This document shows positions 33,836 through 43,727 of a stretch of DNA of 64,000 nucleotides, piece after piece. The notes under the pieces are model-generated. The model saw only the letters and a list, made by a program, of their open reading frames with translations. It was not told the DNA's origin and ran no database searches. Where the stretch lies: contig CM053028.1 of assembly GCA_028564925.1 (NCBI GenBank), forward strand, positions 367,703,012 through 367,767,011. The letters are read 5' to 3'. Every line of letters begins with the position of its first letter. Position 1 is the first letter of the stretch. Source of the stretch: Lithobates sylvaticus (taxonomy: Eukaryota > Chordata > Amphibia > Anura > Ranidae). The position numbers and the translations under genes were made by a program.

Positions 33836-34461
33836 GGATTCGCAATTGGCACTTGCAGATCTTCTGAATCGCCGATTAGCTCAGATTCTGAATTTACTAA
33901 GGCATGTTTTCCGCTAATAGCGCAATTTTTCAGGCACATATTCACCTAGTTGAATTCTTAATTGCCTGAAATCTGCACTATTACATGTAGAGCGCCAGTA
34001 ATTCCGGAACTCTTAGTAAATGACCCCCAGTCAGTGTTCTAGATGTAGAAAGACAGAGCATCCTGGCTTCAATCCACTAAGAGCTGAATACATGAATGCT
34101 CACAATCTGAAAGCTGTTATCTCTTAAAATGAGAGATAAAAATATCACTCACTTTACAAAGTATATTTGAGTGTACTAGGGCCAATTATTTATCTTTCAT
34201 GTAGTTTTATCTCCTAATATGTCTTCTAAGAGCTCTTATCTATCACTCAAATCACTAAACTTTTTAGGCACCGATAGCATTCATTAGTATCACCAGGTAG
34301 AGGCCAATGCTAACTGCATTTGTAGCAGTGGAACATATAGAATTTCCTAGAGAACATGTTTCCAGGACTCCAGGACAAGTACAGTAGATGTGAAAAGTAA
34401 TGCACGTTACTCTAATACAGGGTTCTCAACCAGGGTTCCTCTAGAGTTTGTTAGGGGTTCC
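33836..34461. other. degraded repeat, no gene
   Basis: AT-rich with short inverted words such as 'ttttatctcctaatatg' against 'tcttaaaatgagagataaaa'. I cannot assign it to a family. No gene is supported. Confidence 0.35.
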
Positions 34462-34465
34462 TTAA

Positions 34466-34908
34466 AGAGGAGTATCCAGAAAAAAATATCAAATGTCAGC
34501 AGCTACAAATACTGCAACTGCTGACTTTTAATAATTGGACACTTACCTGTTCCAGGGTCCAGCGATGCGGAGGGGCGAAGCCCCGCTCATCCCCCGATCC
34601 GTTCAGCGGCGCGGGCATTGCAACTGGGAAGCCACAGCCGGGCACCCACTGCGCATGCGCGAGCGGCGCTGCGCGCCGTGATTGGTCGCACAGTCATCTA
34701 GGACCTGTCACGTGTCCCAGATGACTGACAGGAGGGGGGAGCCCTTCCTGCGCAGAGGGGAAGTGATGTCACCTGCCCGGGCACTGAAGGAGGCAGACTA
34801 CGAGGGACCGCCTAGCAACAGGCATTTAGAGGTGAGTTAAAAAAAATTCCAAATATTTTTTTTAGGAATTTTAAGCATTTTTTTTTTTTTTTGGGGTGCA
34901 ACACCACT
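34466..34908. mobile_element. TTAA-flanked MITE, family 3
   Basis: The ends 'agaggagtatcc' and 'ggtgcaacaccact' are bounded by TTAA (34462-34465 and 34909-34912). The interior is CpG-rich ('gcgcatgcgcgagcggcgct'). A partial copy lies at 30840-30995. The right TTAA is shared with the left end of the next element, so one of the two inserted at the edge of the other. Confidence 0.6.
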
Positions 34909-35025
34909 TTAACCACCTGATTACTTTGCACTTTAAACCCCCCTCGTGACCAGACCAATTTTCAGCTTTTGGCGCTGACGCACTTGGAATGACAATTGCG
35001 CGGTCATACGACACTGTACCCAAAT

Positions 35026-35042
35026 GAAATTGTTATAATTTT
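35026..35042. repeat. L1 target-site duplication, left copy
   Basis: 'gaaattgttataatttt' is repeated exactly at 43711-43727, directly after the poly(A) tail of the L1. Confidence 0.95.
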
Positions 35043-36083
35043 GGTTCCTTTTCTGGATTGTGGGGGAGTGGCCTGCTGATGATGGAGTAGAGACACACGC
35101 TCAGGGAAGCTCCTCCACCCCACGCGTCCATATGGCTGAATGAGAGACTTTTCCCTGTCTTCTTTCTCTCATATTAAGAAGGAGAAAAACCCCTCAATGG
35201 TCGCTCTGTAGCGGTGCACAGTACGGGATTCCCGGGGGTTGCTGAAGCCAGCCCGAGCGTGTGCTACCTACTACAGCGCTATCTTCGCTGAGACAGCTAA
35301 ACCCGAAGCCGAGGGTGACGTCACACGCCGTCTCCTGCTCGCCGCTCGCGCTAGAGCGGCGGGAGATTCAAACCAACAGACCGGCTTCCCCAATAGCAGG
35401 AGCAGCTGAATGAAAGAGACGAAAACCGCAGGAGGAGGGAACCCTAAAGAATTCACGGGACTTTTTGGATGCCTCTGAAAACCTCTGCCCCTGAAGCCCC
35501 CACCAAACCTACAAGGAGAAGGTGAGAAGATAATATACTGGAAGCTGTGTATATATTGGAGGAATCTGGGGGCCAGGCTAGGCATCGGTGCTGGTTTCTT
35601 TTCCCTATTCTACTGCCAGAAAAATATAAGCTGATCCGCGCTGTGCAACTCTGTTGGGCTTTTTTTTTTTTTTTTTTTTGGATCAGGGTTTTTTTTTTTT
35701 TTTTTTTTTAAGTATTGCTGGAGTGCGCATATACACTGGGATCCCTCTTAAATCGTAAATCGAGGACTACTCCCCTGCTAAGAATGTAACCGGTGCTGGG
35801 TTGTGCTGGATATATGTGTTTTTCCATTTTTTTCTTTTTCTATCACAACTTGCCTTACTGCTAAAAATACAGGCTGCGTAGCAATATGCATGTGTGATTG
35901 GCTCTTTCAACAGCAATCCTAGGACTGTCATTCACAAAATCACAAATTGTGAGTTATTGCCAAAGCATCTGTACCGGTCCCTATTCCATCTAATAATTGG
36001 AGCAATCCTGTCTGCGATTTCTCTTTGCAAATTATAAGCCTTGTGTTACATATATGGGCTCATTCCCCTTACCGTAGAGCGGG
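35043..36083 (+). promoter_or_regulatory. L1 5' untranslated region
   Basis: Non-coding leader of the LINE, expected from family knowledge to hold an internal promoter. It begins with 'ggttccttttctggatt', followed by a G/C-rich first 500 bp with 'gtgacgtcac'-type words near 35325. Two T-runs of about 20 lie near 35660-35710, flanking 'ggatcagg'. I cannot define a transcription start. Confidence 0.6.
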
Positions 36084-37418
36084 ATGAGGAGGAGAGACAG
36101 TGGAGAGAGCCGGAGGTCTGTGCAGCCTGAGATTCGGCAGTGCTTCCCGGGAACCAGGGCAGCAACTTCCCGGGGTCGTGCGGCAGAGATCCTTGTGTCC
36201 GACAGCAGAGCGGGGAGCAGCACAGGGGAGACCCGTACAACCGGAGGTAGGGTCGCGGACCGACCAGCTGTGAGCCGAACGGAGAGCCGGGTAGCCGGTG
36301 GCAGAGGGGCGGATCGACCAGCAGAGAGCCGAGCAGACGAGACCCAGGTAGGGGAGACCCGAGTAGAGGAAAGCCGATCAGCTATAACTCTAGCTGGGAA
36401 TCTGCCAGCACTACAGAAACCAGCGGTGATACAAGCTGACATAGAGGGGAACGGAAATATAAAAGAGAATAGAGTGAGTGAAAGCCCCAAAGTTGTAAGA
36501 GACCCCCAGGCGTTCTCCTCTAGTGTGGGCAGGTTGGAGAAACTAATAATGGAGGCAAATAAACAACAAGGAGAGGTGGCCCCTGAAGTCAGAGAGACAG
36601 ATCTGAGAGCAATATTACTGGCACTCCCGACACGAGCGGACATAGAGGAGATAATCGCAAGGCATATGGAGGCACATGGCAGGGAGCTGAAGGGGGTCCA
36701 AACGGAGGTGCAGCAACTTACGGAGAAGTTTGAAGTGGAGAAAAACACCCTCACCGCTCTGGAGAAACGGGTCGCCCATCTGGAACAGGTACAGACTATA
36801 CAATCTCTTTATGCTTCCCCAATTCAGCTCCGTATGGAGGAATTAGAGGACCGTAGTAGACGCAAGAACCTCAGGTTTAGGGGGATCCCCGAGGCAATAG
36901 GGAAGGAGGTACTGCAATCTACAATCACCGCTATATGCCAACAGCTGGCGCCCTTCCCCCCTCAACAGGCCCTAGAATTTGAAAGGGTACATAGAGCTCT
37001 GGGCCCCCCATCAGTAAACTTAAAGAGACCGAGAGACGTGATATGCTGTTTCCATCGTTACGTGCATAAAGAATTGATTAGTCGCAAAGCATGGGAAGTT
37101 GGAGAGATCTTACATGAGGGGTTCTCGGTGAAGATTTTACCGGATTTGTCAAGGGCGACCCTACAACGTAGGGCAATTCTACGTCCGCTACTAGACAGAA
37201 TTAAAGAGACAGGAGGCACATACCGATGGGGGTTCCCGATCTCCCTGAGTATAAAAAAGGGTCCACAAGTATTCAAGATGAAACATCCCGCAGACATTCC
37301 AGACCTGTTTGACTTTTTGGGGGTGGAAGCTATAGAGGTACCCAATTGGTTACAGCCTAATCCGGGGTTGGGAAGAACAGTGAGGCCTCCGCAGAAGACA
37401 CAGGACGGAAAGACTTAG
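36084..37418 (+). CDS. ORF1: L1 ORF1 protein (RNA-binding chaperone)
   Basis: 444 aa, the LINE nucleic-acid-binding protein that coats its own RNA in a ribonucleoprotein and aids target-primed reverse transcription. Residues 1-150 are Arg/Ser/Gly-rich and probably disordered, with a repeated 'ADRPA.SR' motif. Residues about 193-250 form a predicted coiled coil for trimerisation (heptad-like Leu in 'LTALEKRVAHLEQ'). From about 251, 'ELEDRSRRKNLRFRGIPE' starts the RRM characteristic of L1 ORF1, followed by the C-terminal domain with 'LPDLSRATLQRR' and 'YRWGFPISL'. The ATG at 36084 is the first in frame. The frame is intact to TAG at 37416. No zinc knuckle is seen. Confidence 0.93.
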   Translation: MRRRDSGESRRSVQPEIRQCFPGTRAATSRGRAAEILVSDSRAGSSTGETRTTGGRVADRPAVSRTESRVAGGRGADRPAESRADETQVGETRVEESRSAITLAGNLPALQKPAVIQADIEGNGNIKENRVSESPKVVRDPQAFSSSVGRLEKLIMEANKQQGEVAPEVRETDLRAILLALPTRADIEEIIARHMEAHGRELKGVQTEVQQLTEKFEVEKNTLTALEKRVAHLEQVQTIQSLYASPIQLRMEELEDRSRRKNLRFRGIPEAIGKEVLQSTITAICQQLAPFPPQQALEFERVHRALGPPSVNLKRPRDVICCFHRYVHKELISRKAWEVGEILHEGFSVKILPDLSRATLQRRAILRPLLDRIKETGGTYRWGFPISLSIKKGPQVFKMKHPADIPDLFDFLGVEAIEVPNWLQPNPGLGRTVRPPQKTQDGKT

Positions 37419-37451
37419 AAAGAGAGGTCTCCCCGTCTTGGCCCAGCATCT

Positions 37452-37485
<34 letters not shown>

Positions 37486-39380
37486 CGGCTCGTTATCTCT
37501 GTACACCCCGTCAAACTAAGGGGAGAGGTTAAGAGTGAAGACATACGGTGTATTGAACAGTTGGAGACCACCTCTGACACAAGGGATTTATTTATTTATT
37601 ATTATTGACTGTTCATTCCTTCTTTTTTTTTTTTGTTTTTAGGGAAAAAAGAAGGGGGAAAGAAAAACCCTTTTTTTTTTTTTTTTTATTATACTGGATG
37701 ATTAGGAGGGGTATAGGGGGGAGGTCCCCCTTTTAAATACCTTTCTCACTTATTTTTTTTTTTTTTTTTTTTTTTTCCCTTTTTTTGGGGTCCACTAAGT
37801 AATACCCACTAAGTGAGTGAGACATCACTAGGCACAATACACATCGTACACGGAGGAGTACTAGGTAGGGCAGGGAAAGATACAGGGTAATAAATTTTTC
37901 CATAACACAATACAATATCACTCTTTTTTATTTATTTTTTTTTTTTTTTTTTTTTTTTTCTGGGATTACACCACAAAGTAATTGGAAAACAGAGTTTCAC
38001 ATGGGGGGAGGGAGGGGGGGTATAGGGGAAATAAGGGGGAAGAGAGGGGAGTATATATGTACAGCTCCTTCCTTTTCCCCCTTTCTTTCTTGGTTTTTTT
38101 TTTTTTGTTGTGGAGAGGGGTCTCTTTTGTTTTGTGTGGGGCTTTTCTTTTTTTTTTTTTTTTTTTTTTGGTTTGTTTTTGGGGAATATAAACACACTGA
38201 ATCACATTAGAATAAGTAATGACACTAAAAGAAGAGAAAGGGGGTTTTCTGTGCACTTTGAGAAAGGTAATATCCCCTCCTGAGTAAATTTTTTTTTTTT
38301 TTTTTTCCCTCTTCGTCCCCTCCCCATGATGTAGGATATATGTAAACCTGTGGGGAGTATGAATTGTGAATAATAAGTAATATGGAATTAGGTACTGGAA
38401 ATGAAAAAGCAGAATGTGGAGATTCAGTTTATGTATTTAATAATTTTGTTAGGTAATTAGTTATTCATTTATTATTTATGTATTTATTTAGTTATGGTTT
38501 TTTTTTTTTTTTTTATTTTTTTTTTTTTATATATATATATATTGCTTTCCTTGGTGAATTTATTTATGTATGTATTTATTTTCAGAGGTGGTAGTTATAT
38601 GGAGATGCGGAGGAAATAGAACCCCTAATCCCTACTATTGATCCATGTAGGAGGGGGGGGTAAAGAATGTGGAGGGAGGGGGTTGGAGGGTGGAGCCTGG
38701 GGGAGGGAGGAGAGTGGGAGGAGGGGAGAAGGTAGAGGCGAAAACATACGAATGTCAGGAAGAGGACAAGATGTCAGGAAACCATATGAAATCATATGTA
38801 TATGGAAGTTAGGGGGAAGAAAGTCCCCCCCCTTTTTTGCTTTGTCTCTCTGTCTTTTCTCTTTTCCCTTTTTCCCCTCTCCCCTCTCCTTTTAGTGTTC
38901 TTATTGTCCCGCACCCCCCGTCCCCTCATCCGCTCATCGTTCTTCCCCACTTCTTCACTTAGGCCTGAGGGACAGATTGAGGTAATCCTCACCCTCGCCT
39001 CGACCTTCTACCCCTGTAATAGTTATCCCCTTCGGAAGAGTGGAGGGTTAGATCCTTTAAACAGGTCTTATATCAGTAAGCAGAGGGTAGTTTAGGGTGG
39101 AGACGGGGAGCGGGAGGAGGGGGGGGGAGGAGGGGAGAAGGGGGAGTGGGAAGAGAGGGGGTAAGTGGAAAACATAACGAGGCAAGAAGGCAGAGGAAAT
39201 AAAATAGGAGGACAGACGGGTGGGGGGAGGAGCAGAGCTCCCCATTAGATTCAGGTAAATCCCCCATTTAGGTTTGAACCCACAAGAACCAAGAATAGTG
39301 GTTCATAAGTGGGGATTTTCAATTTTTTTTCCTAAGGGATTTAGAGGGTGGGGAGGGAACAAGGGAGGGAAGGGGTTTAG

Positions 39381-39443
<63 letters not shown>

Positions 39444-39464
39444 TGCCACTGTCTCTCGGCGAGA
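37419..39464 (+). other. L1 inter-ORF spacer with long poly-T tracts
   Basis: About 2.05 kb without a conserved frame separates the two L1 ORFs, much longer than the short gap of mammalian L1. It holds at least eight T runs of roughly 20 or more bases (near 37460, 37670, 37755, 37940, 38150, 38290, 38500-38530 and 39383). It also holds purine-rich G/A stretches (for example 38640-38745 and 39100-39165). The last run is T60 (39383-39442) and ends 22 bp before the ORF2 ATG. Poly-Lys and poly-Phe frames here are homopolymer artefacts. Confidence 0.85.
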
Positions 39465-42400
39465 ATGGAAGAGATAAAAGTGATTACTCTAAATGCGAAG
39501 GGACTAAATGTCCCGGAAAAAAGAAGGATGCTGCTTAATGAATTGAGAAGGTCTAAGACGGATGTGGCATTCGTGCAGGAGACCCACTTCAAAGTAGGGG
39601 GACTCCCCTTTTTACAGAATAGATTTTTTCCGTGTGCATACCATGCCCCCAATCAGAAAGCAAGATCTAAAGGTGTATCGGTCTTGATATCAAATCGGGT
39701 GCCATGGAGTCTTATGGGTAAAATTGAAGATATAAATGGTCGGTATCTCTTCCTAAAGGGCCACTTAGCAAATATAAAAGTAACTTTGGCCACAGTGTAT
39801 GTGCCGAACGTACGTCAAGATGTCTTTTTGCGGAAAGTTTTATTAGAGCTGGAGGGGTTTGCGGAGGGAAAGTTAATCCTAGGGGGGGATTTGAATATCC
39901 CATTGGACCCTGGGGTGGACACCTCCTCTGGGAGTTCATCAATTCCAAGGGGCACTAGGAGGAATATTGTACAGATGCTACAGGAACTGAGGCTAGTAGA
40001 CGCATGGAGACTCCTTCATGGAGGAGAAAGAGATTATACTTTCTTTTCTAACCCCCACCAAGTATATTCGCGCATAGATTTATTTCTGATCCCACACCAT
40101 TTGCTTTCTTCAGTACGGGAGATATCCATAGGAAGTATAACGTGGTCAGACCACGCCACAGTAATGATGCGCCTCGCCGTGTCGGGCTCGGCTCCCTCCC
40201 CGGAGTGGCGGTGGCGATTAAATGAAAGTCTGCTGCAAAATCAGGAAATCAGAGAAGATGTAGCTAAGGAAATTAAAACATATTTCCAGATAAATGACAC
40301 TCCGGGGGGTGACCCTGGCACGATATGGGAGGCGCATAAAGCAGTGATACGGGGGATCTTAATTAAACATGGATCCAGACTGAAGAAAGAGAGAGAAAAA
40401 CAGATAAAAGGGTTGCTAGAAGAAATACAGGCGTTAGAACAACAGCATAAGAAGACACAGGCACCGCCGGTAGGGAGGGAACTGGCGCATTTGAGACGAC
40501 AGGTTACGGATATCCTCCGGTATAAGGCAAAGGCAGCGATACAAGTAGGCAAAAAATCAACATATGAATTAGGAGACAAATGCAGTAAACTACTTGCCGG
40601 GAAATTGAAGGAAAGAAGTAGAACAACATATATACCTAAAATAAAAGGAGGGAAGGGACAAATAATTTCACTGCCAAGAGATATAGCCCAGAGGTTTGGT
40701 GAATATTACTCTTCCCTATATAATTTGAACCCGGCATTAGCACCCTCGACAAAGTTGGAGGAATACCTCAGTTCCGCAAGGTTGCCGCGACTAACATCGG
40801 AAATGCGGCAGAATTTAGAGAAACCTATTTCAAGTGAGGAGGTAAACATAGCGCTGAGAACAGTGAAAGCGGGGAAAGCCCCAGGACCTGATGGATTTTC
40901 AACACAGTATTATAAGGAATTCTTTGCAATTCTGGGTACCCAGATGACAAAGGTTTTTAATGCAGTGGGACACACCGCCGCATTCCGGCCGGAGACATTA
41001 TTGGCACATATATCAGTGATACCAAAGGAGGGGAAAGACCCGGCAGAGTGCGGTAGTTATCGACCCATCTCATTATTAAATGTCGATCTAAAACTTTTTA
41101 CTAAGGTACTGGCCCTCCGATTACAAATCTTGCTCCCCCAGCTAGTAAACATGGACCAAGTAGGGTTTATCCCGACCCGTGAGGCGAGGGATAACACTAT
41201 TAAGGTACTTAACTTGGTCCAATACGCAAATAAAACAAATACCCCATGTGTATTTCTAAGCACGGATGCAGAAAAAGCATTCGACAGAATAAATTGGAAA
41301 TTTATGCTAGAGGTGCTTAAACACATGGATATGGGAGACCATATGATAAAATGGATAGCCGGAGTATATACCAAACCTCAAGCAGCGGTTAAGGTGAACG
41401 GATTAATATCAAAATCTTTTGGGATTACAAATGGCACGCGCCAGGGGTGCCCGATGTCACCTTTATTGTTCGCCCTAACATTAGAGCCGCTACTCAATAA
41501 GATTCGACAAAACCCAGACATCCAAGGAGTAACGGTGGAGGAAAAGAACTATAAGGTCTCTGCGTATGCAGACGACCTGTTGTTTTCCATCTCGAAGCCA
41601 CAAGTGTCACTTCCTAACCTGATGAAGGAATTTGAGATCTATGGAGAGCTATCAAACCTAAAAATTAATTATGCTAAATCGGAAGCGATGGGGGTGAGAT
41701 TGACACCGTCAATACGAAACTCCATACAGCCAAATTTTAATTTTAAATGGGTATCTAAGACATTGAGTTATCTGGGCACCCATATACCATCTAATATAGG
41801 AAATACTTTTACAGTTAATTTCTTACCACTACTGAAAACTGTAAGGGCATTATTAGACAAGTGGCAGCACGGACTATATTCATGGTTCGGTCGCTGTAAT
41901 ACTATTAAAATGTGCATCTTGCCAAAATTCCTATATTTATTTCAGGCGCTGCCTATTGCCATCCCAAGAGATTTTTTCCGACAAATACAAGCTTTATTTA
42001 CAAAATTTATATGGTCAAAGAAAAAACCGAGGCTTAGTAGAGGGCTTATGACGATGCCTAAGAGATACGGGGGAGTGGCGGTTCCCGATGTATTGGGGTA
42101 TTATCAAGCGGCCCACTTAGGGAGAGTAGTGGATTGGAGTAGACATGAAGAATTCAAACAGTGGGTAGGTCTGGAGCAACGGCAGAGTGTAATACCCTTA
42201 TACAGAGCACCTTGGTGTTATGCAGTGCTCCCATCCCCTCTTAAGCAACATCCTATTATAGGCCCCACACTTCGAATCGGCGCTAAGATATGTCGGGACC
42301 CCAGGTACTCCTCAGATAATTCGCCTTTGTACCCCATATTGGGTAATCCAAGTTTCCAACCGGGAATGGAAAAGGGAGCATTTAAAAAATTGGAGGAGAA

Positions 42401-43274
42401 GGGACTCTCTCAAGTATCGCACTTTATCTGCCGAGGGGGTTGGCCAACAATAATAGAATTGATGAAGAAAGGAGGACAATATGAGTTGAGTTGGTGGCAG
42501 GCGTTACAAGTAAACCATTTTTTGAGAACGTTGGGGCAACCAAAAAACTATCAACGCCAATTGACCAAATTCGAATTATACTGTGATGAAAAAGAACCAC
42601 TCCACCGGGTGATTTCGAAGATGTATTCGCTTTTGAATACACCGAGGGAGGGGTTTATGATACCATCCATTAGTAAATGGGAAAGAGATTTGAATAAAAC
42701 CTTTACTACAACTCAGCGCCAAAATATCATATATTGGGCACTGAACTCGTCAATTAATACGAGGACACAGGAATTAAATTATAAAATATTGACCCGATGG
42801 TATTATACCCCAACAAAGATGAATAAATTCTCGAGGGAAATCTCAGATAGGTGCTGGCGGTGCAGTAGAGAGGAAGGAACCATGCTACATATTTTTTGGG
42901 CCTGCCCGAAAGTGAGGGCATACTGGGAGGAAGTTCAGGAACTCTCCCAAAAACTTACCGATATTTTGGTGCCGGAAGATCCTGCCTTTTTTTTGCTCCA
43001 TCTCTCAAAGATTCCAACAAAGGTATATAAAAGGTCTGTGCTTCGTCATTTGGTTAACGCGGCTAAGGCCTGTATTACTCTGCATTGGAGGGATACCAGA
43101 CCGCCATCCATAGCAAGATGGTTAAATAAGGTTAGAGAGATTGGAGCTATGGAAGATTTGGTTTATTCGGCACAAAATAGGAAAGAACAATATGAGCAAA
43201 CATGGGCAATATGGGACCGATTTGTACAGTCAGAGGAAGGGAAAAAAAAGATGGAAGAGAGAAGGGAGGAGTAA
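39465..43274 (+). CDS. ORF2: L1 ORF2 protein (endonuclease and reverse transcriptase)
   Basis: 1269 aa from the ATG at 39465; the frame is open a few codons further upstream but without an ATG. Residues 1-235 are an APE-type endonuclease: N9 region 'ITLNAKGLN', 'VQETHF' (Glu about 39), 'GGDLNIPLD' (Asp/Asn about 144-146), 'RIDLF' (Asp 205) and 'SDH' (228-230). The reverse transcriptase spans about 455-760: 'GKAPGPDGF', 'YRPISLLNVDLKLFTKVLA', 'STDAEKAFDRINW', 'GTRQGCPMSPLLFAL' and the catalytic YADD at 701-704. The C-terminal CX2CX8HX4C knuckle is C1130, C1133, H1142 and C1147. All hallmark residues are present. The protein nicks target DNA and primes reverse transcription of the LINE RNA from the exposed 3' end. 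Confidence 0.96.
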   Translation: MEEIKVITLNAKGLNVPEKRRMLLNELRRSKTDVAFVQETHFKVGGLPFLQNRFFPCAYHAPNQKARSKGVSVLISNRVPWSLMGKIEDINGRYLFLKGHLANIKVTLATVYVPNVRQDVFLRKVLLELEGFAEGKLILGGDLNIPLDPGVDTSSGSSSIPRGTRRNIVQMLQELRLVDAWRLLHGGERDYTFFSNPHQVYSRIDLFLIPHHLLSSVREISIGSITWSDHATVMMRLAVSGSAPSPEWRWRLNESLLQNQEIREDVAKEIKTYFQINDTPGGDPGTIWEAHKAVIRGILIKHGSRLKKEREKQIKGLLEEIQALEQQHKKTQAPPVGRELAHLRRQVTDILRYKAKAAIQVGKKSTYELGDKCSKLLAGKLKERSRTTYIPKIKGGKGQIISLPRDIAQRFGEYYSSLYNLNPALAPSTKLEEYLSSARLPRLTSEMRQNLEKPISSEEVNIALRTVKAGKAPGPDGFSTQYYKEFFAILGTQMTKVFNAVGHTAAFRPETLLAHISVIPKEGKDPAECGSYRPISLLNVDLKLFTKVLALRLQILLPQLVNMDQVGFIPTREARDNTIKVLNLVQYANKTNTPCVFLSTDAEKAFDRINWKFMLEVLKHMDMGDHMIKWIAGVYTKPQAAVKVNGLISKSFGITNGTRQGCPMSPLLFALTLEPLLNKIRQNPDIQGVTVEEKNYKVSAYADDLLFSISKPQVSLPNLMKEFEIYGELSNLKINYAKSEAMGVRLTPSIRNSIQPNFNFKWVSKTLSYLGTHIPSNIGNTFTVNFLPLLKTVRALLDKWQHGLYSWFGRCNTIKMCILPKFLYLFQALPIAIPRDFFRQIQALFTKFIWSKKKPRLSRGLMTMPKRYGGVAVPDVLGYYQAAHLGRVVDWSRHEEFKQWVGLEQRQSVIPLYRAPWCYAVLPSPLKQHPIIGPTLRIGAKICRDPRYSSDNSPLYPILGNPSFQPGMEKGAFKKLEEKGLSQVSHFICRGGWPTIIELMKKGGQYELSWWQALQVNHFLRTLGQPKNYQRQLTKFELYCDEKEPLHRVISKMYSLLNTPREGFMIPSISKWERDLNKTFTTTQRQNIIYWALNSSINTRTQELNYKILTRWYYTPTKMNKFSREISDRCWRCSREEGTMLHIFWACPKVRAYWEEVQELSQKLTDILVPEDPAFFLLHLSKIPTKVYKRSVLRHLVNAAKACITLHWRDTRPPSIARWLNKVREIGAMEDLVYSAQNRKEQYEQTWAIWDRFVQSEEGKKKMEERREE

Positions 43275-43675
43275 AGAAGTGGGGGAGGGAAGAATGAGAG
43301 AAGATGAGAAGGGAGAAAGCAGAAAGAAGGTAAAAAGTTGGAATAATCACATCTCGCTGAGGGACAGGGGGACGGAAGTGGAAAAAATGGAAATTTTTTT
43401 ATTTTATAGGGAGGGGTTTTTGGGGTTAGGGTTTTTCAGGGGAATAAAGAAAAAGGGAAGAATAGAGAATAAGATAACTTATGTGCAAAATGGTACTTAT
43501 TACCGGGGAGGTAAACATTAAGGACTTAAAGACGAAATAGGTCGGTAAAAAGATGGAAGTTCGCCAAACCAATATAGGTGATAAGTAAACATTAGTAAAT
43601 AAATATGTGATTGTTGATGTGGAAATATGGTGTGAATATGTAATGTCTAGTACCTTTCGACAAAAATAAATAAAG

Positions 43676-43680
<5 letters not shown>
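43275..43680 (+). other. L1 3' untranslated region and poly(A) signals
   Basis: A purine-rich stretch follows the ORF2 stop ('gggagggaagaatgagagaa'), then AT-rich sequence ending in two overlapping AATAAA hexamers (43665-43670 and 43669-43674) just before the A30 tail. A purine-rich segment in the 3' region is a known feature of several L1 lineages. Confidence 0.8.
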
Positions 43681-43710
<30 letters not shown>

Positions 43711-43712
<2 letters not shown>

Positions 43713-43727
43713 AATTGTTATAATTTT
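43711..43727. repeat. L1 target-site duplication, right copy
   Basis: Exact 17-bp repeat of 35026-35042. The sequence after it continues the interrupted TTAA-type repeat. Confidence 0.95.

Larger units (their letters stand above)
35043..43710 (+). mobile_element. full-length L1-type LINE
   Basis: An 8.67-kb insertion bounded by a perfect 17-bp target duplication. The order is: a 5' untranslated region of about 1.04 kb, ORF1 (444 aa), a 2.0-kb spacer, ORF2 (1269 aa), a 3' untranslated region of about 0.4 kb, overlapping AATAAA signals at 43665-43674, and a 30-A tail (43681-43710). Both frames are uninterrupted. It interrupts an older TTAA-type repeat. With no visible loss and an exact duplication, this is a recent insertion and may be competent. 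The assignment to the L1/Tx1 group rests on the ORF1 type (coiled coil, RRM, basic C-terminal domain) and the ORF2 layout. Insertion in a dispersed repeat with an AT-rich target argues against strict site specificity but does not exclude it. Confidence 0.95.

Noticed and set aside
36032-36754. 240-codon minus-strand frame
   Set aside because: It is antisense to L1 ORF1, which has clear family motifs; the antisense frame has none.
37930-38260. Lys- or Phe-rich frames in the L1 spacer
   Set aside because: They are translations of A or T homopolymers within the non-coding spacer.
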